Positions 27,100 through 36,229 of a DNA stretch of 64,000 bases are shown one piece after another. The notes under the pieces are model-generated. The model was not told the DNA's origin. It searched no databases and worked only from the letters and a program-made list of their open reading frames with translations. Origin of the DNA: Halobacillus fulvus. GTDB lineage: Bacteria; Bacillota; Bacilli; Bacillales; Halobacillaceae. Position 1 is the first letter of the stretch. Each line of letters opens with the position of its first letter. Location of the stretch: assembly GCA_004078665.1 (NCBI GenBank), contig SCFO01000006.1, positions 124,001 through 188,000 of the forward strand, read 5' to 3'. The translations under genes and the position numbers were made by a program.

Positions 27100-27588
27100 T
27101 TATGAAAAAAAGATATGTTCCACGTGAATCTCTTCCTCAATCGTCAGCTTTCCGAACGAATAAGAGGGCAGGCGACGCTTATCCATCAGAGACCCTGGAT
27201 TGAACAGCATCGTTTTCTTCACAAACCGGAGGAGCGGCAAGTGAGAGTGACCAAAAATAATCAGGTCGAGTTGTTCACCTTCAAATGCTTCGACTACCCG
27301 TTTTTCCGTCGTTTTCTTTTCCCCGTGACCGTGGACGATGCCGATCCGTTTTCCGTTGACCTCAAGAATTTCTTTCTCGGGGAATCGCTTGCGAACCTCT
27401 TCCTCATCGACATTTCCAGAGACACCTTTCACCGGGGCATAAGATTTCAATTGTTCATAAACTTCGAGCGTCTGCCAGTCGCCGGCATGGATGATCAGGT
27501 CGGTCTGATTCAATTCGCGGACGAACCTTTCTGGGAGGATGGTCCCTTTTTTCGGCATATGAGTGTCGGATAGAACGATAATCTTCAT
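27100..27588 (-). CDS. YfcE/MJ0936-type metallophosphoesterase
   Basis: 162 residues. Metal ligands are clear: SDTHMPKKG (D8, H10), HAGDWQ (D37), GNVD (N58), HGHGEK (H85 region), FGHSHLP (H113, H115). This is the small calcineurin-like phosphodiesterase family, to which B. subtilis YsnB belongs; the natural substrate is unknown. I chose the ATG at 27588, after AAGGAGGA, where the conserved MKIIVLSDTH begins. Confidence 0.9.
   Translation of the reverse strand: MKIIVLSDTHMPKKGTILPERFVRELNQTDLIIHAGDWQTLEVYEQLKSYAPVKGVSGNVDEEEVRKRFPEKEILEVNGKRIGIVHGHGEKKTTEKRVVEAFEGEQLDLIIFGHSHLPLLRFVKKTMLFNPGSLMDKRRLPSYSFGKLTIEEEIHVEHIFFS
27116..27131. promoter_or_regulatory. parS-like sequence
   Basis: TGTTCCACGTGAATCT matches the parS consensus at 14 of 16 positions, including the whole TTCCACGTGAA core. 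It lies in the last codons of the phosphoesterase gene. Confidence 0.5.
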
Positions 27589-27696
27589 ATTTTTCCTCCT
27601 TCTGTTATGAAAGTTTCGCTTACATCGAAAACAGCCTTGCATGCGCCTTCGTTTTTCAGTAAATTAGAAAAGTATGTTTTTTAGGAGGTATTCATC

Positions 27697-28314
27697 ATGA
27701 ATCATTCACAAAACGTGCAGAGGGTACAGACTGTCGTCGCGGACCCATCTGCCTTAGGTTTATTCGGACTAGCAATGGTCACGCTCGTTGCTTCTTCATC
27801 CAAATTGGGCTGGACGGACGGCGTTTCATTCGTTTTGCCATGGGCGATTTTCCTCGGAGGGATCGCACAGTTGATCGCAAGTATGCTTGATGCGAAGCAT
27901 AATAACACGTTCGGAACGACCGCTTTCGGTGCTTTCGGATTATTCTGGCTTGGTGTCGGAACATCCTGGCTGATCGATTTCGGTGTTTTTGGAGAGAGCG
28001 CTGCAGCCGCTGTCGACCCTGAGCAGCTCGGCATGGCCTACATTGGCTACCTGATTTTCAGCGTGTTTATGACGATCGGAGCGATGGAGACGAATAAAGT
28101 GCTGTTTTACATCTTCGTCCTAATCGATTTTCTTTTCATCGGCTTAGCTTTGTCCTCATTCGGCATTATGCACGACGCGACGCACATGCTCGCCGCTGTA
28201 GCAGAACTTGGCATTGCCCTGTTAAGCTTTTATGGATCGGCTGCAAACGTACTGAATACACACTTCGGTAAAGTGACACTGCCGATTGGAAAGCCTTTTG
28301 GCATCTTTAAATAA
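27697..28314 (+). CDS. GPR1/FUN34/YaaH (SatP) family acetate/succinate transporter
   Basis: 205 residues with six membrane segments. The family entry motif NPAPLGL appears as DPSALGLFGLA near residue 17, and segment 2-3 carries GGIAQLIASM. Members move acetate or succinate with protons. ATG follows TAGGAGGT. The NPA motif is altered (DPS), so substrate preference could differ. Confidence 0.88.
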   Translation: MNHSQNVQRVQTVVADPSALGLFGLAMVTLVASSSKLGWTDGVSFVLPWAIFLGGIAQLIASMLDAKHNNTFGTTAFGAFGLFWLGVGTSWLIDFGVFGESAAAAVDPEQLGMAYIGYLIFSVFMTIGAMETNKVLFYIFVLIDFLFIGLALSSFGIMHDATHMLAAVAELGIALLSFYGSAANVLNTHFGKVTLPIGKPFGIFK

Positions 28315-28335
28315 ATGTTACCCGTTATATGAGCG

Positions 28336-28374
28336 ATAAAAAACGACCGTCGAATGAACGACGGTCGTTTTTTT
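28336..28374. terminator. Bidirectional terminator between the SatP-type gene and rsmG
   Basis: 14-bp stem AAAAACGACCGTCG with its complement, 6-nt loop, T7 on the plus strand and T5 on the minus. Confidence 0.93.
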
Positions 28375-29089
28375 ATTGAATTGGGCTCTTGTTAGGAGTC
28401 CCTGCTTTTCTAGGGTATTTCTTCGGTGTTTTCCGGCGCTTTTCAATGATGGCGATGTTTCGCTCGCTATCCTCTTCCGGAAGCTGGAATGTGAAAATAT
28501 CTTTCACCTCTCCGCCAACCGTTTGAATCGCTACGTTGGCATCTTCCATTTCCTCTTTTAGGTTAGGACCCTTCATCGCCATGAAATGTCCGCCTTTTGC
28601 GGTCAGAGGCAAGCAAAGCTCGCTCAGTACAGACATCCTGGCAACGGCACGTGCCATCACGAGGTCATAGTGTTCACGGAACTTGGCATTTTTGCCAAAG
28701 TTCTCAGCACGATCGTGATAGAACGCTACATCATCAAGCTCCAGTTCGTGGGCTAAGTGATTGAGAAACGTGATCCGCTTCTTCAAGGAATCCACGATCG
28801 TCACCTTCAGATGAGGAAAAGCGATCTTCAGAGGCAGGCTCGGAAAACCGGCTCCTGCCCCGACATCACAAATGTTCAAAGGCTTCGTGAAATCATGATA
28901 AAAAGCGGCCGTCAATGAATCATAGAAATGCTTCAAATAAACGCCTTCCTGATCCGTGATCGCGGTCAGGTTCATTTTTTCATTCCACTCCACCAATATT
29001 TCAAAATAACGCTCAAATTGGTGCTGCTGCTTTTCATTGAGCTCGATTCCATTCTCTTTTAGTGCTTGTAGAAAGGTGTTCGTATCCAT
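28373..29089 (-). CDS. rsmG: 16S rRNA m7G527 methyltransferase
   Basis: 238 residues. SAM-binding motif [17 protein letters not shown] (about 72-88) and the family block VMARAVA. It methylates G527 (E. coli numbering) of 16S rRNA with S-adenosylmethionine. Last gene of the mnmE-mnmG-rsmG cluster; 17 bp follow the mnmG stop, so it is co-transcribed. The start follows AAAGGATGG. Confidence 0.96.
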   Translation of the reverse strand: MDTNTFLQALKENGIELNEKQQHQFERYFEILVEWNEKMNLTAITDQEGVYLKHFYDSLTAAFYHDFTKPLNICDVGAGAGFPSLPLKIAFPHLKVTIVDSLKKRITFLNHLAHELELDDVAFYHDRAENFGKNAKFREHYDLVMARAVARMSVLSELCLPLTAKGGHFMAMKGPNLKEEMEDANVAIQTVGGEVKDIFTFQLPEEDSERNIAIIEKRRKTPKKYPRKAGTPNKSPIQ

Positions 29090-29106
29090 AAGTCCATCCT
29101 TTCGGC

Positions 29107-30996
29107 TTATTCACCCGACACGCGTGCGATATTTCCTTGTTCGATATAAACAAGCAAGATCGATACATCCGCCGGATTGACGCCTGACACACGGGAAGCC
29201 TGTCCGACAGAGAGCGGACGTACTTTCTTCAGACGATCGCGGGCTTCAGTCGCTAGGCCATTGATTGCATCGTAATCGATGTTTTCCGGAATCTTCTTCG
29301 TTTCCATCTTCTTCATCCGGTCGATTTGCTCGACAGCTTTCTTGATATAGCCCGCATACTTGATCTGAATTTCAACCTGCTCCTTCACATCGGCAGGCAG
29401 CGATACATCACTTGGCGTCACACGCTCAATATGCTCATACTTCATTTCAGGACGCTTCAGAAGATCGATGGCGCGGATCGCATCTTTAAGCGCAGATCCT
29501 CCTGCTTCCTCAATCACAGCCTGGACTTCTTCTGTCTCTTTCAAAATGACTTTATCCAAGCGTTTCTTCTCTTCTTCAATCAGACGCTTTTTCTCCTGGA
29601 AGCGCTCGTAGCGGTCTTCCGGAATCAGGCCGTGCTGATAGCCGATTTCAGTCAAACGAAGGTCCGCATTATCATGACGAAGCATCAGACGGAATTCGGC
29701 ACGGGAGGTCAGTAGGCGATACGGCTCGTTCGTTCCTTTTGTGACAAGGTCATCGATCATGACGCCGATGTAGCCTTGGGAACGGTCAAGTACAAGCGGA
29801 TCGAGATCGAGTGCTTTGGCCGCTGCGTTGATTCCGGCCATCAGCCCTTGACCGGCCGCTTCTTCGTATCCGGACGTTCCGTTCAACTGTCCCGCTGTAA
29901 ACAGTCCGGAAATCTTTTTCAGTTCAAGCGTCGGCCATAGCTGTGTCGGTACGACAGAATCGTACTCGATCGCATAGCCGGAACGCATGATTTCTGCATT
30001 TTCAAGACCAGGTACGGTACGCATCATTTCGTATTGGACCGATTCCGGCATCGAAGTAGACATCCCTTGAACGTAAACCTCTTCGGTGTCACGTCCTTCC
30101 GGCTCTAGGAAGACTTGGTGACGAGGCTTATCATTGAAGCGGACGATTTTATCCTCGATCGATGGGCAATAACGAGGCCCTGTCCCTTTGATTGCACCAG
30201 AATACATCGCAGATAAACCTAAGTTCTCATTGATGATTCTATGAGTTTCTTCGTTCGTATACGTCAGCCAGCAAGGAATCTGATCCGTAATGAACTCTGT
30301 CGTTTCATAAGAAAAGGAACGAGGCTCCTCTTCCCCTGGCTGGATTTCCGTCTTCGAGTAATCGATCGTACGACTGTTGACACGCATCGGTGTCCCCGTT
30401 TTGAAGCGGACCATTTCGATGCCCAGCTCTTCCAGCTGTTCAGACAGCGTGACGGTTGAACGCTGGTTGTTCGGGCCACTCTCGTAAGAAAGGTCGCCGA
30501 TGATGACACGTCCGCGCATGAACGTACCTGTCGTGATGATGACAGTCGGGGCATAGTACGCCGCTTTCGTTTCCGTTACGACACCCTTCACCTGGTCATC
30601 CTCGACAAGGACTTTTTCGACCATCGCTTGTTTCATCGTCAGGTTTTCCTGGCTTTCAAGGACTCGTTTCATTTCTTTAATATATAAAGGTTTATCCGCC
30701 TGGGCCCGCAGTGCACGGACAGCCGGTCCTTTTCGTGTATTGAGTAGACGCATTTGGATGTGCGTTTTATCAATGACTTTCCCCATCGCACCGCCTAAAG
30801 CATCAACTTCACGGACAACGATCCCTTTGGCCGGGCCACCGATGGACGGGTTACATGGCATGAAGGCGACGAGGTCAAGGTTCAAAGAAAGCATCAGCGT
30901 TTTCGCCCCGCGTCTGGCGGCGGCAAGTCCCGCTTCTACTCCTGCATGACCGGCACCTACTACAATTACATCATAATGCCCTGCATCATATGTCAT
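29107..30996 (-). CDS. mnmG: tRNA uridine-5-carboxymethylaminomethyl modification enzyme MnmG
   Basis: 629 residues, the normal length. N-terminal FAD motif [19 protein letters not shown] (about 10-28; GAGHAG), the [12 protein letters not shown] block (about 48-59), insertion domains and a C-terminal helical domain that contacts MnmE. With MnmE it installs cmnm5 groups at wobble U34 of tRNAs. The start follows AGGAGAG. The gap to mnmE is 47 bp. Confidence 0.98.
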   Translation of the reverse strand: MTYDAGHYDVIVVGAGHAGVEAGLAAARRGAKTLMLSLNLDLVAFMPCNPSIGGPAKGIVVREVDALGGAMGKVIDKTHIQMRLLNTRKGPAVRALRAQADKPLYIKEMKRVLESQENLTMKQAMVEKVLVEDDQVKGVVTETKAAYYAPTVIITTGTFMRGRVIIGDLSYESGPNNQRSTVTLSEQLEELGIEMVRFKTGTPMRVNSRTIDYSKTEIQPGEEEPRSFSYETTEFITDQIPCWLTYTNEETHRIINENLGLSAMYSGAIKGTGPRYCPSIEDKIVRFNDKPRHQVFLEPEGRDTEEVYVQGMSTSMPESVQYEMMRTVPGLENAEIMRSGYAIEYDSVVPTQLWPTLELKKISGLFTAGQLNGTSGYEEAAGQGLMAGINAAAKALDLDPLVLDRSQGYIGVMIDDLVTKGTNEPYRLLTSRAEFRLMLRHDNADLRLTEIGYQHGLIPEDRYERFQEKKRLIEEEKKRLDKVILKETEEVQAVIEEAGGSALKDAIRAIDLLKRPEMKYEHIERVTPSDVSLPADVKEQVEIQIKYAGYIKKAVEQIDRMKKMETKKIPENIDYDAINGLATEARDRLKKVRPLSVGQASRVSGVNPADVSILLVYIEQGNIARVSGE

Positions 30997-31043
30997 TTGG
31001 TTGTCTCTCCTTTTTCATCATTAATCACCGCAAGCTGTAACAA

Positions 31044-32420
31044 CTATTTACCTAAACAGAATTGCGAGAACAGTTGATCGATTAGGCTGTCATGGACGGT
31101 ATCCCCAATGATTTCTCCGAGGATTTCCCACGTTCTCGTCACGTCGATTTGCACGACATCGAGCGGAACGCCCATTTCCATACCGTTACGCGCATCTTCA
31201 AGCGCCTGCTTCGCCTGCTTCAAAAGCTGAACGTGGCGGACATTGGAGACGTACGTCATATCGCCCGCATCCAAATCGCCTTCGAAGAACGTCCCGGCGA
31301 TCGCTTCTTCCAGCTGATCGATACCTTCTTCCTTAATGAGCGCCGTTGTCACGACAGGGTGTTCTCCTGCCAGTTTCTTCAAGCGCTCTATATCAAGCTT
31401 TTGATCCAAATCCGTTTTATTGATAATGACGATGACATTCATATCCTGAATCGCTTCAAGCAGCTGTTCATCGTCCTCATTGAACTCATCTCCGTAGTTT
31501 AACACATACAGAATGAGGTCGGCTTCCTTCAAAACTTGCCGGGAGCGTTCCACACCGATCCGCTCGACGATGTCTTCGGTCTCACGGATCCCTGCTGTAT
31601 CGATCAGCCTGAGAGGCACACCGCGGACATTGACATACTCTTCGATGACGTCACGGGTTGTACCCGGGACCTCGGTGACGATCGCTTTATTTTCATGGAC
31701 AAGAGCATTCATAAGAGAAGATTTCCCTACGTTGGGACGGCCGATAATCGCCGTGCCGAGACCTTCCCGCAAAATCTTTCCTTGCCTCGCCGTATCCAAA
31801 ATCCGGTTGATTTCTTCAAGGACGGCCTTCGTCTTCTCGTTCATCATCTCATGAGACATCTCTTCTACGTCATCATACTCCGGATAATCGATGTTCACTT
31901 CAACATGCGCGAGCGTTTCGAGCAGCTGCTGACGCAAGTTTTGAATCAGACGGGACAAGCGTCCATCCATCTGCTTCAACGCGACATTCATCGCCCGGTC
32001 CGTTTTGGCACGAATCAAATCCATCACAGCCTCAGCCTGAGATAAATCGATACGGCCATTCAAAAAGGCGCGCTTCGTAAATTCTCCGGGCTCAGCCAGA
32101 CGGGCTCCGCTCGCTAAAATGATTTCGAGTACGCGGTTGACGGAGACGAGTCCGCCGTGGCAGTTGATTTCTACAATATCTTCACGAGTAAACGTCTTCG
32201 GAGCGCGCATGACCGAAACCATGACTTCCTCCGCCATTTCACCCGTCTCAGGATCAATGATTTTTCCATAATGCATCGTGTGGGACTGCACTTCATTCAG
32301 ATCTTTTCCTTGAAATAGACGGGCTGAAATCGATACAGCTTCAGGTCCGCTCAGACGAACGATGGCGATCGCACCTTCTCCCATCGGAGTCGATATCGCC
32401 GTAATTGTATCTGTTTCCAT
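31044..32420 (-). CDS. mnmE: tRNA modification GTPase MnmE
   Basis: 458 residues. An N-terminal folate-binding domain with [10 protein letters not shown], a helical domain, an inserted G domain with [10 protein letters not shown] (about 227-236), GTTRD and NKTD, and the C-terminal CLGK motif. Partner of MnmG. I chose the ATG at 32420 after AAGGAGGTGA; a GTG nine bases upstream overlaps that site. Confidence 0.98.
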   Translation of the reverse strand: METDTITAISTPMGEGAIAIVRLSGPEAVSISARLFQGKDLNEVQSHTMHYGKIIDPETGEMAEEVMVSVMRAPKTFTREDIVEINCHGGLVSVNRVLEIILASGARLAEPGEFTKRAFLNGRIDLSQAEAVMDLIRAKTDRAMNVALKQMDGRLSRLIQNLRQQLLETLAHVEVNIDYPEYDDVEEMSHEMMNEKTKAVLEEINRILDTARQGKILREGLGTAIIGRPNVGKSSLMNALVHENKAIVTEVPGTTRDVIEEYVNVRGVPLRLIDTAGIRETEDIVERIGVERSRQVLKEADLILYVLNYGDEFNEDDEQLLEAIQDMNVIVIINKTDLDQKLDIERLKKLAGEHPVVTTALIKEEGIDQLEEAIAGTFFEGDLDAGDMTYVSNVRHVQLLKQAKQALEDARNGMEMGVPLDVVQIDVTRTWEILGEIIGDTVHDSLIDQLFSQFCLGK

Positions 32421-32477
32421 ACCTGTCACCTCCTTGTTTACACATTCTTTCTCTTTATCTGAACCATCTTTTTTTAT

Positions 32478-32486
32478 TTATCCACA
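32478..32486 (+). promoter_or_regulatory. DnaA box upstream of mnmE
   Basis: Perfect TTATCCACA, 58 bp before the mnmE start. Confidence 0.75.
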
Positions 32487-32587
32487 AGCTTTTGATTATT
32501 GTTTCCACTAACTTCTTAGATTACCACACATCCAGGTGTTTTGAAAAGATATCAACACCTTGAACCGGGAAGTTCTGTGTGTGCGAT

Positions 32588-32596
32588 TTATCCACA
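32588..32596 (+). promoter_or_regulatory. DnaA box upstream of mnmE (second)
   Basis: Perfect TTATCCACA, 110 bp from the first box and in the same orientation. Confidence 0.75.
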
Positions 32597-32715
32597 TGTG
32601 CATAACTTTGTTGCCCATTTATCAAAAGGGGACCTTGGTCTCTCCTTCCATTCAAAAACCCGAGGACTATCTTGTTCCCATCATTGCAAAGATGTTTCCG
32701 TTCATACCTTTTCAG

Positions 32716-32743
32716 CTGGAGTCTCGCCATTTTCCGAAACTCC
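32716..32743. repeat. Remnant half of the palindromic repeat
   Basis: CTGGAGTCTCGCCATTTTCC and the following GAAACTCC match the right arm of copy D (35275-35300) with about two differences. No matching left arm is present. Further right is an AACGGAAA terminus. Confidence 0.6.
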
Positions 32744-32782
32744 ACTCCTCCATAAACAACGGAAACCTTCTTCCATAAGCAC

Positions 32783-32819
32783 AAAAAAATACTCCTGCCA
32801 AAATCTCCGGCAGAAGTAC
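32783..32819 (-). terminator. Intrinsic terminator after jag
   Basis: Minus-strand stem GTACTTCTGCC / GGCAGGAGTAT with one mismatch and a long T-run, 11 bp past the jag stop. It ends the rpmH-rnpA-yidC-jag transcript. Confidence 0.88.
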
Positions 32820-32829
32820 CTTTTCACGA

Positions 32830-33444
32830 TCAGGACGGGCGGATGACGACGAATCGTCTAGGCTCACTTCCGTCTGAATACGTTTCAATTTGTTTATGAT
32901 TTTGCAGAGCCGTATGAATGATTTTGCGTTCATATGACGGCATCGGCTCAATCTTCACTTCTTGTTTCGTACGGATTGCTTTGTCTGCAAGTCGCTCAGC
33001 AAGGGTTTCCAGTGTCTCCTTCCGTCGTGCACGATAACCTTCGGCATCAAGCATGACGGTATAGAACTGGTCTGATTCGCGATTGACGACCAGTTGAACG
33101 AGGTATTGCAATGAGTTCAACGTTTGGCCACGTTTTCCGATAAGCTTCGCGATTTGATCGCTGATCAGCTCGATCGAAATGTCACGATCGTTCACTTCTG
33201 TCTTCACCTCGACAGGAACACCCATTTGATCTGCTACTTCTTTGATGAATGCCTCGGCATCCTGCACGGGGTCTTTTCGAATCGAAACTTTCACAATGGC
33301 CGGCTTTGTGCCGAAACCAAGAAATCCTTTTTTTCCTTCGTCAATTACATCGATGTCGACGCTGTCCTTCGTCGTTTGCAATTGTTCTAAGGCTGATTGG
33401 ACCGCTTCGTCCACCGTGTTACCAGTAGCAGTTAGTTGCTTCAC
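32830..33444 (-). CDS. jag: RNA-binding protein Jag / KhpB
   Basis: 204 residues. Order: Jag-N domain (1-50, with KGFLGFG), KH domain with the GxxG-type [15 protein letters not shown] (about 118-132) and a C-terminal R3H domain with R-x3-H as RKIIHTAL (about 175-182). KhpB proteins bind RNA with KhpA and affect cell envelope growth. The start is GTG overlapping the yidC stop by 4 bases (GTGA), with GGAGG upstream, so it is translationally coupled to yidC. Confidence 0.97.
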   Translation of the reverse strand: MKQLTATGNTVDEAVQSALEQLQTTKDSVDIDVIDEGKKGFLGFGTKPAIVKVSIRKDPVQDAEAFIKEVADQMGVPVEVKTEVNDRDISIELISDQIAKLIGKRGQTLNSLQYLVQLVVNRESDQFYTVMLDAEGYRARRKETLETLAERLADKAIRTKQEVKIEPMPSYERKIIHTALQNHKQIETYSDGSEPRRFVVIRPS

Positions 33445-34205
33445 TCGCTTGCTCCTCCCGTCACATCTTTCATCATCGGTTTACGGATGAAAAGAGTTTG
33501 AAGAATCATAACAATGTTACCGACTACCCAGTACAACGCAAGCGCGGATGGGAAGAAGAAGGCAAATGTACCGATCATTAACGGCATGATATAAAGCATC
33601 ATTTGCATCTGCGGATTCTGAGCAGCTGCTCCTCCGCCTGCCATCATAAGCTTTTGCTGCAGGAATGTCGTCCCGGCTGTCAAAATCGCCAGGAATGGAT
33701 CCGGAGAACCAAGCTCCAGCCATAAGAAATTGTGAGTCTGAATCTCAGCTGTTCTCATGATCGCGTGATAGAACCCGATCAAAATCGGCATTTGCACGAG
33801 AATCGGCAAACATCCGGCTAACGGATTGACGCCGTTCTTCTGGAATAGCTGCATCGTTTCTTGCTGCAGCTTCTGCTGTGTTTGCGCATCCTTAGAAGAA
33901 TACTTCTCACGCAGTTCCTTCAGTTCGGGCTGTATTTCTTGCATTGCCTTTGAACTCTTCAATTGCTTGACGTTCAGAGGCAAAAGAATCAATCGAATAA
34001 TAATTGTGACAATGATAATTGCCATTCCAAAACTTCCACTTGTCAAATCAGCAAAAAATGTGATGGTCTGAGATAGTGGCCATACCACATACTCATTCCA
34101 GAAACCTGTGCTATCCGAGGTGATATCCTGGTTGACTTCCATACACCCGGATAGGAACGTAAGCACACCTGCCATGGCAAGCAGTGCTACTATTTTATTA
34201 CGCAA
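33441..34205 (-). CDS. yidC: Membrane protein insertase YidC / SpoIIIJ
   Basis: 254 residues. A lipoprotein signal with lipobox LSGC (C21), then five membrane segments with the hydrophilic-groove arginine in [11 protein letters not shown] and the family block [16 protein letters not shown]. It inserts membrane proteins alone or with Sec; SpoIIIJ-type versions are needed for spore development. The start is TTG, directly after AAGGAGGAAGG. Confidence 0.96.
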   Translation of the reverse strand: MRNKIVALLAMAGVLTFLSGCMEVNQDITSDSTGFWNEYVVWPLSQTITFFADLTSGSFGMAIIIVTIIIRLILLPLNVKQLKSSKAMQEIQPELKELREKYSSKDAQTQQKLQQETMQLFQKNGVNPLAGCLPILVQMPILIGFYHAIMRTAEIQTHNFLWLELGSPDPFLAILTAGTTFLQQKLMMAGGGAAAQNPQMQMMLYIMPLMIGTFAFFFPSALALYWVVGNIVMILQTLFIRKPMMKDVTGGASE

Positions 34206-34290
34206 CGTTCCTTCCTCCTTAATGTTTCACTATATCCTGACTACGTTTTCAAACATCAGTGTAGCATTGTTTTACTGAAAATTTCTATAA

Positions 34291-34647
34291 CTATTGCGAT
34301 CTATTTTTATTTTTCATTAATTTCGATCTCATTAAAACATGGGTTAAACTTTTCTTTATTTCATGGAAATCCATCTGATTCGTCGGCTTTCTCGCAATGA
34401 TGATGAGGTCATACTCATCCCGGATCTGATCTTCCAGCTCATGAAATGCCTGCCTCAAATACCGCTTGATCTGATTCCTCATGACCGCATGTCCGATTTT
34501 TTTACTGACGGACAGACCGATGCGAAAATGCTGCTGGTCTGATTTTTTCATGTAGTACAAAACCAGTTGGCGGTTCGCAAACGATTTACCATGCTTGAAC
34601 AAATGTTGAAATTCTTCATTTTTTTTAATCCGGTAGGCTTTCTTCAT
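34291..34647 (-). CDS. rnpA: Ribonuclease P protein component
   Basis: 118 residues. [14 protein letters not shown] at the start and the RNR-type motif [12 protein letters not shown] (about 58-69) that binds RNase P RNA. It helps process tRNA 5' ends. I chose the ATG at 34647, which follows GGAGGG; the upstream 21 codons lack a ribosome site. Confidence 0.97.
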   Translation of the reverse strand: MKKAYRIKKNEEFQHLFKHGKSFANRQLVLYYMKKSDQQHFRIGLSVSKKIGHAVMRNQIKRYLRQAFHELEDQIRDEYDLIIIARKPTNQMDFHEIKKSLTHVLMRSKLMKNKNRSQ

Positions 34648-34830
34648 GGAATACCCTCCAACTTCCAAAGCGCAAGTGCCAAAGGGCGAACTTGGCGATC
34701 GATCCGTCATCCTTTTCCAGAAGTGCGGACGGTCAATTCGTCCGGCTCCGGTTTACTTCTGCAAAACGATGCGCATAAACAGGACCAGCCGAACGAATGT
34801 CCGGCATGGTCTGTCTTTCTCCTATACTAG

Positions 34831-34859
34831 AAAAAAGACCACTGATGGTTTTCAGTGGC

Positions 34860-34860
<1 letters not shown>
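34831..34860 (-). terminator. Terminator between rpmH and rnpA
   Basis: 9-bp stem GGCCACTGA / TCAGTGGTC with a 6-nt loop and T6 on the minus strand, directly at the rpmH stop. It probably attenuates, since rnpA and yidC have no strong promoter of their own that I can see. Confidence 0.8.
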
Positions 34861-35045
<185 letters not shown>

Positions 35046-35064
35046 CTAAAAGGCAGTCCCGATA

Positions 35065-35093
35065 ATTATAAGCATATAAAATATTTTTGTCAA
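35065..35093 (-). promoter_or_regulatory. rpmH promoter
   Basis: Consensus sigma-A promoter on the minus strand: TTGACA (35088-35093), 17 bp, TATAAT (35065-35070). Confidence 0.92.
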
Positions 35094-35158
35094 TCGGTTC
35101 TCCAGTTTCTTTAAAAGTGATGAATGTTTTTTTTCATTTAAAGTTTGGATCGTGATCA

Positions 35159-35325
35159 TTTTCGTTACGAAGAAAAGCTTAAGGAGTTTCGGGAAATGAC
35201 TCCCTTTCCGTGGGCGTGCGCTGAGCCTCCTCAGACTACGTCCTCCGGGGTCTCACCTATCCCGCTTTCCCACAGGAGTCTCGCCATTTCCCGAAACTCC
35301 TTGCGATCATGTAGCTGAACGAAAA
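35159..35325. repeat. Interspersed palindromic repeat, copy D
   Basis: Perfect 18-nt arms AAGGAGTTTCGGGAAATG (35181-35198) and complement (35285-35302). Outer ends TTTTCGTT / AACGAAAA pair with each other but differ from the TTTCCGTT ends of copies A and C. The core has CTCAGACTACGTCC and ACAGGAGTCTCG. Confidence 0.85.
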
Positions 35326-35565
35326 GATGACACCAGGCATATTCAAAGATGGAGCTGCCGGCGAAAGGAATTCCGTTAGCATGCGTCATTATATTTTAGA
35401 ATTAGTTTTTATATAAAGCGAACGTTTAAGATACTCTATAATATCAACTATAAAGATGACATTTCTCTATATCACCAGTTGGCTTCGGTAGTATATGTTT
35501 TTCAGTCATGAAGAGGTAACAGAGTACCGGCTTTATCAAATTTACTTAACTCTAAAAACGAGGTG

Positions 35566-35686
35566 TCCGTTCACTATTTTGGGTAGGAAGGGTGGAAATG
35601 CCGAGACTCCTATGGGAGGAAGCTCAGCGCCCGCCCATGGAACGCGAGGTATTTCCACCCTTCCGTACACTCTCATAAATAACGGA
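35566..35686. repeat. Interspersed palindromic repeat, copy E (short form)
   Basis: Perfect 14-nt arms GGAAGGGTGGAAAT (35586-35599) and complement (35651-35664); outer ends TCCGTT / AACGGA. The core keeps GAGACTCCTATGGGAGGAAG and CTCAGCGCCCGCCCATGGAA. It lacks about 40 bp in the middle compared with copy C. Confidence 0.82.
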
Positions 35687-35817
35687 CTCACTTTTCTTTC
35701 ATTTTTTCCACGGATCGATATGGACTGAAATTCCAAATAGCCACCAGCCCAACTCTTCATGACAAAAATCAGCAAAACTTCCTACGAACATGACAAAAAG
35801 AGCTCTGGATCATTTGA

Positions 35818-35823
35818 TATAAT
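35818..35823 (+). promoter_or_regulatory. Extended -10 promoter of the toxin mRNA
   Basis: TG-A-TATAAT, an extended -10; no good -35. Transcription would start near 35830, giving a leader of about 55 nt. Confidence 0.65.
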
Positions 35824-35885
35824 GGAAATAACCACTACAAAGCAGGATGGGTGTTGGCCACTCCCTTTTGAAAGGGGGTGGGGCG

Positions 35886-35969
35886 GTGACGGTGTTCGAA
35901 TCATTGACTTTGATGATTTCTTTCGCCACGTTGATGGTCCTTGTCATCGATTCAAGCCATAAAAAATAA
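35886..35969 (+). CDS. Type I toxin, TxpA/BsrG holin-like small membrane peptide
   Basis: A 27-residue peptide starting MTVFESLTLMISFATLMVL, then a charged tail ending SSHKK. The MTV(F/Y)ESL start, single hydrophobic helix (about 7-21) and lysine tail match the holin-like toxin family of Bacillus type I toxin-antitoxin systems (BsrG, TxpA relatives). The start is GTG. The Shine-Dalgarno AAAGGGGG lies in the right arm of a hairpin (CCACTCCCTTT / AAAGGGGGTGG, 35859-35882), so translation is probably restrained. An antisense RNA on the minus strand overlaps its 3' end. Expected effect is membrane disruption when unrepressed; this is inferred from family. Confidence 0.82.
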   Translation: MTVFESLTLMISFATLMVLVIDSSHKK

Positions 35970-36008
35970 CCCATCCTGTGTAGTTTGACGGCTACGGATG
36001 GGTTATTT
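35964..36008 (-). terminator. Shared hairpin, terminator of the antitoxin RNA
   Basis: 13-bp stem AAATAACCCATCC with its complement, and an inner GTAG/CTAC stem. The T-run is strong only on the minus strand. Confidence 0.8.
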
Positions 36009-36050
36009 CTCATTCAGGGCCACCACACTTCTTGTGGATGTAGTGGACGG

Positions 36051-36084
36051 GAGCGGCAGGATCACGACCTGCTGCTCTTTTTTT
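36051..36084 (+). terminator. Terminator of the toxin mRNA
   Basis: 10-bp stem GAGCGGCAGG / CCTGCTGCTC (one G-U), 7-nt loop, T7. It would give a toxin mRNA of about 250 nt. Confidence 0.88.
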
Positions 36085-36095
36085 ATTCTATCTCT

Positions 36096-36124
36096 ATTAT
36101 ATGAGATTTATGACTCCCCAGCAA
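36096..36124 (-). promoter_or_regulatory. Antitoxin RNA promoter
   Basis: Minus strand TTGCTG (36119-36124), 17-bp spacer, TATAAT (36096-36101). Confidence 0.72.
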
Positions 36125-36229
36125 CATCCTTCTCACACCACTCATGCTTTCACGCGTTATATAACAGCTACTGTACTAGCACAGAAAAAACGGATCGAAT
36201 CATGCTTTTTTAAGCACATTAACAGCCCC

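Larger units (their letters stand above)
32421..32829. other. mnmE upstream gap with DnaA boxes and a repeat remnant
   Basis: About 400 bp with two perfect DnaA boxes, an AGGTGTT..AACACCT inverted repeat (32535-32562), a half copy of the palindromic repeat and the jag terminator. No gene is seen. Confidence 0.6.
35960..36089 (-). ncRNA. Putative antisense antitoxin RNA
   Basis: A minus-strand promoter (36096-36124) would start an RNA near 36089. The hairpin AAATAACCCATCC / GGATGGGTTATTT (35964-36008), followed on the minus strand by TTTTTTATG, would end it near 35960. The RNA of about 130 nt covers the toxin stop codon and the whole toxin 3' untranslated region. Convergent 3' overlap is the txpA/RatA and bsrG/SR4 layout. 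Confidence 0.7.

Noticed and set aside
35759-35962. 67-codon open frame overlapping the toxin region
   Set aside because: No ribosome site. The 27-codon toxin frame has the family signature, promoter, leader structure and terminator instead.
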